From: Ophioderma brevispina
Taxonomy: Eukaryota; Echinodermata; Ophiuroidea; Amphilepidida; Ophiodermatidae
Length of the DNA stretch: 64,000 nucleotides
NCBI GenBank assembly: GCA_023653785.1
Contig: JAMKCH010058388.1
Location: 1 to 64,000, forward strand
Reading direction: 5' to 3'
The translations under genes and the position numbers were made by a program. Shown one piece after another: positions 37,270 to 49,400 of this stretch. The notes under the pieces are model-generated. The model saw nothing but the letters and a program-made list of their open reading frames with translations. It searched no databases and was not told where the DNA came from. Positions within the stretch are counted from its first letter, which is position 1, and each line of letters starts with the position of its first letter.

Positions 37270-37712
37270 CCTGATCTGCAAATAGTCCTCGTCCCGACCT
37301 TGTTGGTGTCAGGTGGGTTCCTATGAGGGCCGGCTACTGGTATCCTGGTAACCCAGTACTACCGTCCCATGGCCGAGTTGTCTGCGGCTAAAAACCGTCA
37401 CCCCCATCGGATTTTCTGATGAGGAGGGTATCTGGTTTACCCTGTAAATGAAAAAGAGATCTACCTATAAAAAACAAGGGCTCCACTCTGGAGAGCTAAT
37501 TGCGGCCATCCAGCACATGCTGCCTTGCGTGTTGGTTCGTGGTTGCCCAAAGTCTAGGCCCACCGCCGAAAACTGTGGATTGACGTCAGGCAAGGGATCC
37601 GGTCCAATTATCTTTGCTCGCAATAAATCCTCACACAGCAGTATTGCTGAGTGAGGTGTATCCGCCACCCTCGTTAACGGGGACAAACCGGATTTAAACT
37701 TAGGTTATAACT
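37270..37712 (+). mobile_element. SINE or LINE 3' end with conserved GTCAGG...ATCCGG tail
   Basis: The distal part (about 37578-37712) has the string GACGTCAGGCAAGGGATCC, then a long stretch shared with 48775-48933 and 56505-56752. Those copies end in CTAA/TAAC tandem tails, typical of non-LTR elements or SINEs. The 5' part is GC-rich and carries no recognised protein. Some vertebrate and invertebrate retroelements have a similar GTCAGGAAGGGCATCCGG 3' end (from memory). Confidence 0.55.
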
Positions 37713-38617
37713 ACCCCAGAAAGCCCCAGATTTACCAAAGTGGTCAAACATTTGCTATCAGAAGCAAGCGACTATTTTTTCTCATTTACCCTGTGAAATC
37801 TTAGAGCCAAGAATGTTTGGTTTCGGAAGTTGTGAGCGAAAATGGTGCCCCAGTTTGGTCGACCAATATTAATTTTACAAGTACTCTAGGGGCTACAAAA
37901 TCACATTTTAGCTCTCGCATCAAAACGGATTGAAATTTCAGCGCGAAACTTTACCGATGGGGTTTTGGACTAGGCCATCGATCAGATGAAACTTCATATT
38001 CTTAAATCGGGCCATCCCCCTTTAAGATTGCAAGCAGTTGCCGACACCGGGTGGGTGGGTGTCAATGAAGTAAAAAAATGTTGCTTCCCGGCCAAAGAAA
38101 ATGACGGAGTTGGGGCTCAACTCAACTTCACAAAATACATGAATTTTGGTCCCAAAATTTGTCCTGCAAATTATGGATGACCATTCCTCATAAGTGTTCC
38201 ACAAACAAATTCAAGTACAAATCAGAATAAATTCACTTCTGAGGATCTCCGCATCACCTTTAATAAGTGGGTCAAAGTTTTGCTTTTTGTCAATAAATTG
38301 TCCAAATGTCAAATGGCACTTTTAATGGAAATGCAGACATCTTTTTGTTCTATAACTCAAAACAACCAAAAGAAATCAGATAAACATGTTGAGACACTAG
38401 TACAGAATAGAGGCGCTACTAACACCCAATTGGGGTTCTGGGATAGAGTGTTTTTTGAAATCATCCCCACAATGCTTGCAATGTGCCTATATAATGTGCC
38501 TGTACTAAACACAGTCACTGAGTACTAGGATAACAATACATCGGTCCTCGGACCCTTGTTCGCCTGCCGTCGCGGTTAGTGAAGGAAAGGCCTAAAATGA
38601 CCTGTGATCCTTGATAT
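37713..38617. other. Repeat continuation and unassigned sequence
   Basis: 37713-37810 matches 26250-26350. The rest includes CTTCATATTCTTAAATCGGG and a 64-codon frame at 37986-38180 without recognised features. Confidence 0.35.
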
Positions 38618-38920
38618 TGACCTTTGACTCATCAACAATGAGGGACCGCAGGTGCACCTATGAGTCAAGTTTTGGTTCCAATTTAACTTCCACTTTTCAA
38701 ATGAGTCAATTTTACATTTTCAGGCCTTTTTACAATTTGACCTCACTACCTTTGCCTTGGTATGCGATCTTTGACCTTATCTACAACTGAGGGATCCATG
38801 TTGCACCTATTGTTCCAAATGAACTTCAACTTTTCAAATAGGCAATTTACATTTTCAGCCTATTTTACAACTTTAACCTTACATGACCAAACTGAACTGA
38901 CCTTGGCATGTGACCTTTGA
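38618..38920. repeat. Two tandem units of about 150 bp
   Basis: Each unit begins near TTTGAC followed by CAACNATGAGGGA / CAACTGAGGGATCC and runs through CTTTTCAAAT, TTTACATTTTCAG and CCTTGG-ATG-GA, with small indels. A third start, GACCTTTGACCTCATTTC, meets the tail of the LINE at about 38920. Confidence 0.6.
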
Positions 38921-41900
38921 CCTCATTTCATTCATTTCATTCATACGTATACAAGCAAAATGATAACAAAGAAAAATACACATAACCGATACAAAGATTG
39001 CACATGTATAAATAACAATTATAAAATCTAATGTATACAATGTGATGTGGGTACCGGAGAGAACTATTTCAATGGAGAAAAATGGAAAATTACCCCAGTA
39101 TGACCAGATGCACAAAAAGCTTTTGTACAAAACGCTTAATTCCTTGGGCCTAAGCAGAAGCCTGCAACAGAGAGTCAGGCATGGCAAAAACATTTTTTTA
39201 AAAATAAACATAGACTGCCAAAAAGCACTAATCTGCAAAAACAAAACAGAACAAAATAATTTGAAGCTAATATCTATTATGCTGCATTGGGTTATGTTCA
39301 GCTATCTAGCTGCTCAGAATATGTTTTTTAAACTGCTTTTTGAAATGAGCCAAATTACCAATTTCTTAATTGGAACTGGGTAGGAAATTCCATGATGGAG
39401 TCAGTTAGAAAATGTATCTAGCTCGTCCTTTTATCCTATGGACAATGAATTGTATGGGCTACCCCTGGTATTAATAGTTGTGAAGCTAGTATAGCACGGT
39501 AAAAGAGCATTAGATATCTGTGGCAAGGTACCCTGAAAATGTTAAAAAGCATGGTTCATTTCCCTCTGAATCACTCCTGTCGTCATGAACGCAACCCGCT
39601 CTCTCCAACTCCTTATGTCCAATGTGAGTGCGAGGACCCATATTCAAAATAAACCGCACTACTTGCTATTGTTGTTTGAAGCTTATTTTTATAATATTTA
39701 GAACGACCCTGTAGACCATGAGGAACCTGAATAATCATAGTGACATAAAATAAGCGCAGTGCTCAATGTTTTGCGAGTTTTTTCACTTACAAATGGGCAT
39801 GTCCTGTACCGAATCCAAGCCTCGCACCACTTTTTTTAAGGAGATCACAGCAATTTTTTCCCACAAACAAAATGATCAAGTGTTAACCTAAAATCTTTAG
39901 CAGAATCACCGGCTTATTTCGTTACATCACATAAAACTAAAAATTGTTTGACCTTTTTGAGTTGTCTTTTTGAACCAAACAGAACACATTCTTTCTTTAC
40001 CAATATGTAAAGAAAGTTTATTACTACCAGCCATTGACGGCATGACTCCAATTCTGTGCTAAGTGGTCTGCAATGCACTGGGGAGTTTTGTCAGAAACCA
40101 AGAGAGCGCTATCGTCTGCCATAAGCGGATTTGCAATCAACACTGGCGGCCATGTCATTTATATAGCATAGAAAAAGAGGGGCCCAAAAATGCGGCCTTG
40201 TGGACCCCACAGGAAATTTGAAGGGGTCAGAATCCACCTTGTTCACATGAACAATTTGTTTTCTACCACTAAGGTACGATCTAAACCATCCACAGAATCT
40301 ATGCCCATGGCTTTAATTTTTTGCAAAAAAAGGACATGGTCGACGTGTCGAACGCTTTGGAGATCTAGTACGACTAAGCCAGTATACTTACCCTTGGAAC
40401 TTGATCTTGAATAATAACTTGTTAGTGATCAAACAGGTATCAGTGGAAAGAGGCTGAACCAGATTGGTAACTAATAAAGTAATTGTTTTCACTTGCCATA
40501 GAATTACCGGTTAAAAACACTCTTTCAAGATTTTTGATGCATACAAAGTATACTAACAGGCCTGTAATTGCCCACATCATACAGCTGGTTTCTTATAAGT
40601 GGTCTAACACGGGCAATTAATCTTCAGGACCGGTGTTTGTTGTAATAGACAAGTTATGATGTGCCGTGAAGCTGATCTTTTTATGCTGTTGCACCATCCA
40701 TTTCAAAAACCTAGCTTGGATTTCTCAGACCCTTCTTTTAATCGGCTTCAGTGAACAACTCTTTAAGACAAAGTCAGAGGAGACCGAAGAAACTTGAAGC
40801 CTTTGTTTGTAACCCCCATTTGTTTGTTATCCTTGAATGGTAATGGAATCTATATCAAACTTTCCAAAACAGAAAAGGCAGTTTTGACCAATTACTTGCC
40901 ACAGTATTAAAAATTCTTGATTGTAATGAGCACCATCACCAGAATCAAACAATTTTACCATCAATGTTCAGAACCACGTTGGACTGGTCCGTACTTTTTG
41001 GATTATGCCCAAGGATTTTGAATTGTTGCCAAGTTTTTTTGATCAAATTTTGTACTGCCTCAACTTTGCCCTAAAAAAGGTATCCTTTGCTTTCTTACGG
41101 CTCTCTGAACCTTATTGCGTAATTTACAATAATCATAATACAAAGCTGGTTTTTTGTTTTGTTTGAAACTGTAGAGAACTTGTCTCGCCCTAATATCTTC
41201 AGAATATCATTGTTTGATCCTGCTCAGTTCGACTCTTCAGACGAATTTCTTTAATAGGAGCAACGCTGTCCAAAATACTGCGAAGAACGTCCTACAAGTC
41301 CACCAAGCCTGATCAACATTGCTACAATATACCCTGACCAATCTGCATTGAAAATTGCAATGTACAAAATTCACCGAATAATGTTTAAAGAACGTTTTTA
41401 ATAACATTATGATATTAGATCTGCTTTTAACGACCTTACGAGAACAGTAGATAGAATTGATCACTCATGACAATCCATTTGTACCTATTGACAGATTTTG
41501 GTTGGTGTTTGTTAAAGAATGGGTCTAACAACTAATACTAGGAAAACGATTGGTTCATTTATAGAGATTTTTCAGGATGAAGACATTCAAAACATCTAAG
41601 TACTTCCTCAATATCGTACATGAATTTACAGGGCAATAGGTTTACTTGCTTGTTAAAATCACCAAGGACATGAGCTCGCAATCCAGATCTAATTTGAGAG
41701 ACCGTTTCCCCAAATTTGAATAGAAAACCAAGGTCCTCGGATCAGGCTATAACATACACAGCAATGTTGGCTTAGATCTAGGAAGAATATTTCAAACCAT
41801 AGTGCCTCAATTTTTTCTTATGCAATCATATCTTTGGGTAAAGCAAGTCTTTTTATTATATACACACACACCTCCCCGTGTCTTTCCTGTCATTGCGCAG

Positions 41901-42060
41901 TCAGTGTACCCATCGAGGAAATTTCAGAGTTAGTACTGAGTCTCTATCCATTTTTTCAGATAGAGCAATCACTGCGGCCGATGTTGTTTTCAGCAATAAG
42001 CCTCAGTTTTTCTGAAAGTTTTGGTAAGCAGGATCGGACATTCAAAGATGTATGAAGTGC
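38921..42060 (-). pseudogene. Decayed APE-type non-LTR retrotransposon (CR1/L2/Jockey-like)
   Basis: Read on the minus strand in shifting frames, the order is that of a LINE ORF2. The start of the endonuclease is SLNVRSCLPKLSEKL (about 42050), then GYTDCAM...RGGVCVY (about 41890-41840) and GDFN (about 41665). A linker follows with NVDQAW and an LDSVAPIKEIRLKSRTE-like stretch (about 41320-41220). The reverse transcriptase has a VVLDLQ...HVDHVLFLQKI block (about 40380-40320; intact elements have KAFDTVDH here) and a degraded CGVPQGSILGPL block (about 40205-40165). The C-terminal region includes a WNFLP and FKKQFKKHIL pattern (about 39390-39320). The 3' end is a simple GAATGAAAT repeat at about 38925-38950. 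Many stops and frameshifts and no YxDD seen: dead. Confidence 0.85.
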
Positions 42061-44094
42061 AGGCCTCTCCGTTTAAAGACATTCAACTTCCCTCCCTTAG
42101 CCTCTGATTGCCTAGGTAATTTTGGAACATCAAAGTTGTTATTAATCGAGTTTTAAGAGTTTGGTGATGACAAAGTAGGACCTGGATTTAATGGCACATC
42201 TCCGGCTAAGATTATGAGAAGATCGAATTGTAATCCTTACTTTGTTCAATTACGAAGAACACAAGTCCGATTTGAATTTGGGGGAGTAAGTTGAACTTTG
42301 GGCGGGAGCATGTACTGACATATGGCACTAGTTACAGACGATTGTCATTCAAATGACACGGTCACAGACCAATGTTCAACAAAGTTGTTTCTTCTTCTTC
42401 ACATGACGTAAAAGCTTATGGCTCGCCGATTCACAGATTGCCACTCTATAACGTTAAAACGATGATAAAATAAGTCATCATGACGATTAAGATATTGCAG
42501 CATACTGAAGTATCCGTCATTAGCTATTACTTATGCAAGTAGTGAAATTACTGGTTCACTCCCGATGTGTTTTTACACATGGCTTACGAATTCTGCACCA
42601 TGTCGATGTACAGTGTTCATGATCGTCACTTATCCGATTGTATACTCTTACCGGCCAGAAATCCCAATGTGTGTGTGCGTAAACGAACCCCATCAAAACG
42701 AAGTCGGGATACTTGAGCTTCCACATGTTGTTCGTAGTCAGGATGATCAACATAATGAAACACTAAAAAGCTATGAAATCTGATAAAAAAGGAACGGAAC
42801 GAAAATACATGTCCGCCATCTCTGGTTCGCCCTCATCAAAAAGTGGGGGAAGCCATGTTTGCACCTGTACCCAAGTTTGGTTTAAATCAGCAAGATGAGG
42901 ATATTACAGCAATGCTACCCGTTTTAAACACAGACATCAACAACATAAATCGTCAACATCAGACAACAACAGACATAACAACAGACAACACAATTGGACA
43001 AGTGATCCCTATGTGTTTCCTGCCTTAGGGCAGACAACACAAAAAGTGTTCAATAAGTATACGGACCACAAACATTTCATTCATTATAAAAATTCTTTAA
43101 GTACAACCCTTTTGGGGCTAAAATGAGTTAAAAGTCGGGGTTTTAAATGTGTTAAGAATAGGATTTGTGTGGCTCACATGACCTTAAATACTGAATGAAA
43201 TTTCCCTAAACTGGTACACTGTGGGATGGACTTAACACCCCTCATAGGGGGGGGTTGTCTGGGTATATCTGGGACATTTACCCCAATATGCATTACTGCC
43301 AATTTGTCAATGGTAACTATGTGATTTTTTTCAATACAATACAACATGATACTAAGGGTGTGTAGGTGTGTAGAGGTCAGAGATTAAATATTTGAAGAGG
43401 CATTTCAACTGGTTATTGACATGAATATAAAATTTAATCATGCCAATCAGACATCTTGTTATTGAAAGAAAATGTAGTGATCAGGGGTTAAGTGAGTAAG
43501 TATAACATAAATGGGTAACAAGAATAATTGGACATAACTAATTCCATGCAAATAAAAAAAAACATTGAAATTATATCGTACTGTCAGCTCTTGAAACTCG
43601 GCCGTAATGCCATCACTTCCGATTAAAGGCTATACCATCAAAGGCATTACGATCATCATCTTGTCATCATGTTGGTTAGTGATATATTAAGTTGTTGAAG
43701 GAACAAAACATGCTACAATAAGCAGCTTTCCCTTGGAAAAATGGATAGCCCTGCAATATATAAGTCATTCAAATATACACACATTCATCTTTGGATTTTT
43801 GTTTTCCGAAACCGTGACAATGGTTCTGCCCATCTAATGCATGTATAGTCCTATTTAGGAATAGAAAATTAGGTTTGAAGGTAGGATGAGGCATTAACCC
43901 CTTGATATACACGCCTTTCTACACCCCCTCTGATTGGCTCATTATATGATATAAAAAAAACAAACATGATAAATTCTTGTAAACCAATCAAAAAAGACCT
44001 TGCAATATGTCCCTTTAAGCCTTTTCTTACGGTGCTTCGAATTGGTTTAAATCCATATAAACCTATGAATTATAATCAAGGGCGGTTAGGGCCG
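42061..44094. other. Sequence upstream of the LINE, no supported gene
   Basis: 42061-42300 may still belong to the LINE 5' end. Open frames at 42556-42783 on both strands overlap and are unrecognised. G8 at about 43249. Confidence 0.35.
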
Positions 44095-44443
44095 TTTAAA
44101 GGTGCAACAAGAGATTTCAAGTCATCCTATTTTCTGCTGACATGTAGTGAGTTTCAAATAGATTAGATGCACAATAGATAACCTTTTATTTGGTTACGGA
44201 AATAACTTAAAATGAAAACAAAAGGTGGTTTTTATATGCTTATATTTCAATAGAAAACATAGCTGAATTTCGTACTTGCTCGTATACGAAATTAAAAATT
44301 TGACAATTTTCGTACCAAAGAAACAGTTTTAGCTTAATCCACAGATGGGATATTTTTGATATAAGCTTTACACCAGTACCTAAATAAGAATTTTCACATT
44401 TGTTTGGAACACTGTTATTTGAATCTCTCGTTGCACCTTTAAA
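44095..44443. mobile_element. TTAA-flanked MITE, 0.35 kb
   Basis: TTTAAAGGTGCAACAAGAGA and its inverse (AATCTCTCGTTGCACCTTTAAA) bound the element. TTAA at 44096-44099 and 44439-44442 would be the target duplication, as in piggyBac/Kolobok-type elements. The termini differ from those of the 600-1362 element, so it is a separate family. Confidence 0.7.
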
Positions 44444-44649
44444 GTGCCAGCACTTTGCACTAATTTATTTATTTAAAAAAAAAAATTTTATTAAATTATA
44501 TTTTGGGATATATTATGTTACAGGATAAGAGGGGAGGAGGAGGTGGGTATTCGTATTTAAAGACACACCAACACTATTGTTAATTTAGTGTCACGAAGAT
44601 TTTTATTTCAATTCAAATTTTGTATCATTTTACATACTATCAATGTTAG

Positions 44650-44832
44650 GGAAGAAAGCCCATTTTAGAAGCAGGAGGAAACAGGAGTACACGGAGAAAA
44701 CCTGCAAGCCAAGTATGAACTGGAAACCAAACACGCATATGAAATCGCAGACCTGACAGAGGGTACGAACCTGGGACCACAGTGGTTCGAAGTGCGGAGG
44801 AGAAAACCACTTGCCACTAACCTGACCCCACT
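44650..44832 (-). mobile_element. tRNA-derived SINE
   Basis: On the minus strand, TTAGTGGCAAGTGG (44821-44808) resembles a tRNA A box. GGTTCGTACCC (44771-44761) resembles the B box GGTTCGANTCC at normal tRNA spacing. Downstream lies GGTTTTCTCCGTGTACTCCT, then GTTTCCTCC, a SINE core string that I recognise as widespread in marine invertebrates. Confidence 0.65.
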
Positions 44833-46210
44833 ATATTTTAGGAAAAGGAACTGGGATTGATTGAATGTTTGAATTAGAACACTGATTTAGAGATAGGACT
44901 AAGTACCCGAAATAGAAATATAAGAAATAGGGGGCGAATTTTGCGTATTATTTTGGGGGAAATTATTTTAGCTATCTTCATGGGAAATAAACAGTTTTCC
45001 AGGCCTGTTAAGAATCAATGGAAAGAGGTCCCACTACCCAGGGTATTGCACCACATAAAACGCAAGGAAGTTACCTTTTTTATCCAATTTTAAAATAAGT
45101 TTAGCCTAGAATTAGAGAGAGTGGATATGAAATTTCCATTAATTGTCCTTAAAAAATATTAATGTCACATACAGAAGAACAATTTTTATATACTTGCTAT
45201 TAATTGTGTCACTGTTATCAACAACTGCTTGAAATTATGCATTCTTGAGTTAAAACGTGACTCCTTCAATTCCAATTTAAATTAGCCTTTCCAACTTGAA
45301 CCTTCACTAATGTACCCATCATTAACTACCCATATGAGCATATGGCATTTTTCTACATAAGCAAGTGCTCATATCTAGAACTTATTACACCAAGCTGACA
45401 TCATCGTCATCGCTCTTCATTAGAGCATCTTCAAAGCGTCCGACATACATTTAACTGAAGCAAGAAAGCAACGTCTTATCTCAGATATTGAATCTCTCCT
45501 TTTGAACTTGACCATTTGTATCTCTTACACTGACCATATGGAAACACTTAACAAAATGCACACTCCAAGATGGTCATCTCTTTGACTTATTACGCTGTAT
45601 CAACATCATTAGTGTCTCGTTTTAGTATACCTTTAATAGGTCCGAAAGACATATCAACTGTAGGAACAAAAGGAAAAAAAATCCCCCAACAATCTTGTCT
45701 TAAAATCCCCACTCAAGGGCCAGCTTTATTTGATGATATCAGCTTTACAATGAATTCAATACATGCGAGTCCGGACGCCAGCTATCCGATCCTTTTGTAA
45801 GCGGCGTGTGCGCCATTCAACCGGCAAGGCTTTTTTGGTGTAACGAGACCGACAAGCATACTTTGTTTCATGCGGAACTTGACCTGGACATTTTATGAAC
45901 TACCGATGCTCTGGCGTGCGTGTCCAGAACGTTGTTGAATGCATGAACCTCGACTTTGACTTGAGAGAGTATGACTGTGCATTGACTTGATGCATCAATA
46001 ACTCAATACCATTTGAACATTTAATGAATTTTAATTCTTCTCTTGACCACCTCAGGATATTTGAACAATTCTTTAAGTTTAGTAGTAATGTGGCAAATCA
46101 ATGATACTTTAACAACACTTTAAATCCCAAGTGTTTAGAAAATTAAACACTTGTAGCTATTTTGTTATATCTTTAAAACACTTTGTGGTATTTATTTTCA
46201 TTTTCACATA
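44833..46210. other. Intergenic sequence, nothing recognised
   Basis: AT-rich. The string GTGTTTAGAAAATTAAACAC at about 46131 is palindromic and recurs as GTGTTTAAAAATTAAACAC at about 46700, on the other side of the next element. Confidence 0.4.
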
Positions 46211-46604
46211 TAGGCATAAAAAATTGTTTGTTTGGGTAACCCGACCGACCCTAAAAAAAAAATGCCGACTCAAAAAGTTTAAATGCAATTAGCACAAAAT
46301 AAAAAAAAAATATTCTGCCGACTGACCCATTATTTTCATCCACAATTTAAAACAAATATTTTTTTACCAACACAAAGATGAAAAAATAACAAAACAAGAC
46401 AACAAAGCAATCACAACAAGTAAAATAAAAGATCTTTGCTATGTCATTTTAAAATAAAACTTTAAATAGTAGCATCTTGTATTCATTTTAGAGTAAAACA
46501 TTGAGAAGATCTAAAAAAAAATCAAAAAAAAATCTGACCGACCGACCGACCGACCCTGATATTTTTCTCTGTTATGCCAAACAAACATATTTTTTTTATG
46601 CCTA
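46211..46604. mobile_element. TIR element with GACC microsatellite
   Basis: TAGGCATAAAAAATTGTTTG at the left is matched in inverse by CAAACATATTTTTTTTATGC then CTA at the right. GACCGACC strings lie at both ends, five tandem units at the right (46537-46556). Outer TA could be a target duplication. It has no coding capacity. Confidence 0.7.
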
Positions 46605-47364
46605 AGGTATCTTTAAACACCTGAACACTAAAGTGAACATCAAGACATAACAGATAAAAGAATGTAGATTTAGACATGTAAACATATGTTTGCTTTTAAG
46701 TGTTTAAAAATTAAACACATACATTTTTAGCATCAAAATACATGAGTGAAAGACACACTTGGATTTTACAGTGTCGGTTTGAAAAATGGAACAAATTGGC
46801 AATCCGAGCATGCTCCAATGAGCTATTCCATTTGTTTTGCAATTTATAGAAAATTTTGTTCCAATATCTTTTCCAAAATTGACATTATAAGGTAATTCTT
46901 ATACCAGAAGCTCGGCTGAAAAAGGGACCCAAATTAGCGGTACATCTGGCATGGTCATTTGCGGTCATTTGTATTGAGACCCCACCTGGTCTTCCTTTGT
47001 AATTAAGAACACACCTGCTGCCATCTGTCACCATCTGTGGATGAATGACTACTTTATTACTGACAAGTTCTGCATTCATTCTATCTTTTGGCATTAGCTT
47101 TATGAATTACTATACATTTGACCATCCCTATGTTAAAAAAATACATCGCAGTCACCGGACCGCGAAGGTAGCCGTGCGATTGTGAATGGGGCCAAAGGCC
47201 ACATGAGGTCAACAACGGTCAATGGAGGTCACCAACATGTCCCACCCCACCCGGGGTTCGCACAGAGAACAAACTTGATTTAAAATGAGGTCTTCTGCTC
47301 GTATGGTAAAATTGAATGAATCATCAAGCAGTTTTGGAGAAATAAATAAAGCATATTAATGCCG
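46605..47364. other. Sequence left of the large duplication
   Basis: The string CGCAGTCACCGGACCGCGAA to about 47260 is locally GC-rich and has no recognised identity. No gene seen. Confidence 0.35.
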
Positions 47365-47749
47365 ATTTAAGGATTTACCTAGGCTCCACCAGGAGATCGG
47401 CAAACTTCCAATTTAATCCCAACTCTAGCATCAAACATAAAGGCGTCATTCCCCCTGGTTAAACTACTTAAAATTCGATTGAAGCAGAAAGCTAGCTGAA
47501 ATACCTAACATAACTTGCCTTTCTTTGCATGGTATACACAATCCTTTATACTAATATCTTTAAATCTCAGTGCCCTATTTTTCGAACCAGTGACTCATGT
47601 TCTGAAGTCATGGGATTCGAGTGCCACTGCAGCCAACCTGTTGTGTACTTGGACCAAGGATACTTTACCCCACTTATTCTCTCTACCAAGTGTGAAATGG
47701 AATAATGTTAAGGGATAACACAATCTACATCTTGAAAACAAATATAATT

Positions 47750-47788
47750 AAAAAAAAAAAAAAAAACTAAAAAGTTAAAAAAAAAAAA

Positions 47789-47837
<49 letters not shown>

Positions 47838-47876
47838 AAAAAAAAAAAAACAAAAAAAAAAAAAAAAAATAAAAAG

Positions 47877-47909
<33 letters not shown>

Positions 47910-47939
47910 CAAAAAAAAAAAAAACCCCCCCCCCCCCCC

Positions 47940-47976
<37 letters not shown>

Positions 47977-48008
47977 CCCCCCCCAACACAAAAAAAAAAA
48001 AAAAAAAA
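47750..48008. repeat. 259-bp A-rich block with C runs
   Basis: Almost only A with scattered C, one T10 and C runs of about 16 and 10. In copy B the same place (about 55675) has normal mixed sequence, GGTTTGTGGCCCTACTCG, so the block replaced real sequence. On the minus strand it reads as an F/G-only open frame, which is not a gene. Confidence 0.92.
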
Positions 48009-48774
48009 TCAGACGATATAAATGTGAGAGCACTTTCATTGAATGTTCGAAGACGCTACAATAAATACCAACGTTGATATTTTTCAATAACAATTTAAGA
48101 ATGAATAAAGTAGTCATTAATCATTTTGCCATTCCAAGATTATTAAATGTGTACCAACGCAAACTTAATTTTATCCAATTCTCTGACGTAAACGGATGTT
48201 ACACAGATTAACACATGTCCTCCAATGAAGTCTGGTTTCACATAAATTGGAATATTGCAAACATGCCCGAGGAACCACATGAATTAATTGAATGTTAAGA
48301 AAATTAAAGTAATCCCAAGCTGATCTATGAAAGTTAAAAGAGGGGGAAAAAGATATAAGATAAATTGGGGAACCTCCCATGGAGTTTAAAATTTAATTGA
48401 ATCGGTCCTTCTGAATAATTTTTAATCATCTCCATTCACTACAAAAGAGCAATGAAGAAGCCAATCAAGAAAGCGAGCCAGTAAATCGTCAAGCAATTAA
48501 CCACGACGAGCAGGGAACAGCGCTTGACCAGCGATATTGCCGACCACATCTCCCAATTAAAAATGTTATGTGATGGCGTTATAATTGACGAAAATACATG
48601 CAGTGCAGTTTATCTACACAGGGCCCCGGTCACAAGAAATAACAGCAAATAATTGGCCAATTCTCATTCTTATTCTCTTTACCTAAATTTTTACTCTTCA
48701 TCTAAATTACACCAGAAGTGCAATAGAAATTTCCTTTTGATCAGGAAAAGGGTATTAAATTTGGCGTAAGGAGA

Positions 48775-48933
48775 AACTCTGGATTGCGTCAGGAAGGGCA
48801 TCCGGTTCAATTATCTTTTTGCTCCAATAATTCCTCACAAAGCAGTATTGATGAGTGTGAGGGTATCCGGCCACCCCAGTTAAGCGGCGGACAAAACCGG
48901 ATTAAAACTTTGGTAAACTAACTAACTAACTAA
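48775..48933 (+). mobile_element. Retroelement 3' end with CTAA tail (copy A)
   Basis: GATTGCGTCAGGAAGGGCAT, then TTCAATTATCTTTTTGCTCC and a tail of ACTAACTAACTAACTAAGG. Same family as 37270-37712. Confidence 0.6.
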
Positions 48934-48939
48934 GGAGGC

Positions 48940-49400
48940 TCCATTCTTCATCAGTGGAAGATTGTGTCTAAGGTAAACCCTCTCAAACCTGGTAGATCTG
49001 CTAGGGTTTATAACACACAAGTCAGTGGTTTTTGAGATGGCCTCCAAAATTGGGGAAGCATCCCAAAACCAATGACTAAGAATAGGCAGGGGTAGGACAC
49101 GATCTGCTCGATTGGGCATTGGGGAGTTCCAACCGGTATGTTCATGTGCCATTACTATGGCAGTCTCTGTATCAGTGAAATTGTACAAAATCAGAATCCC
49201 CTTAAAACTTCCTTCAAAAAGATCTTAGTAATAATCATGATAATTTAAGAAAAAAATATTGACGTCAAAATCCGTCGAGGTTAGTGGATTAACCTCCAAA
49301 TGCCAAAACAGGACAATTTCCAACAACGCGGATTTAGATTTAAATATTCATGACAATTCAATATGCATAAGACTAGCAATCGTGTACGCCAGAAGTTGAT
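48940..49400. repeat. Module repeated at both ends of each large copy
   Basis: GACACGATCTGCTCGATTGG to GGTTAGTGGATTAACC and on recurs at about 55040-55283, 56750-57170 and 62470-62740. Each large copy therefore starts and ends with related sequence, which could have promoted the tandem duplication by unequal exchange or confused assembly. Confidence 0.7.

Noticed and set aside
47708..48117. Minus-strand F/G-rich frames of 93 and 116 codons
   Set aside because: Pure translation of the A/C homopolymer block.
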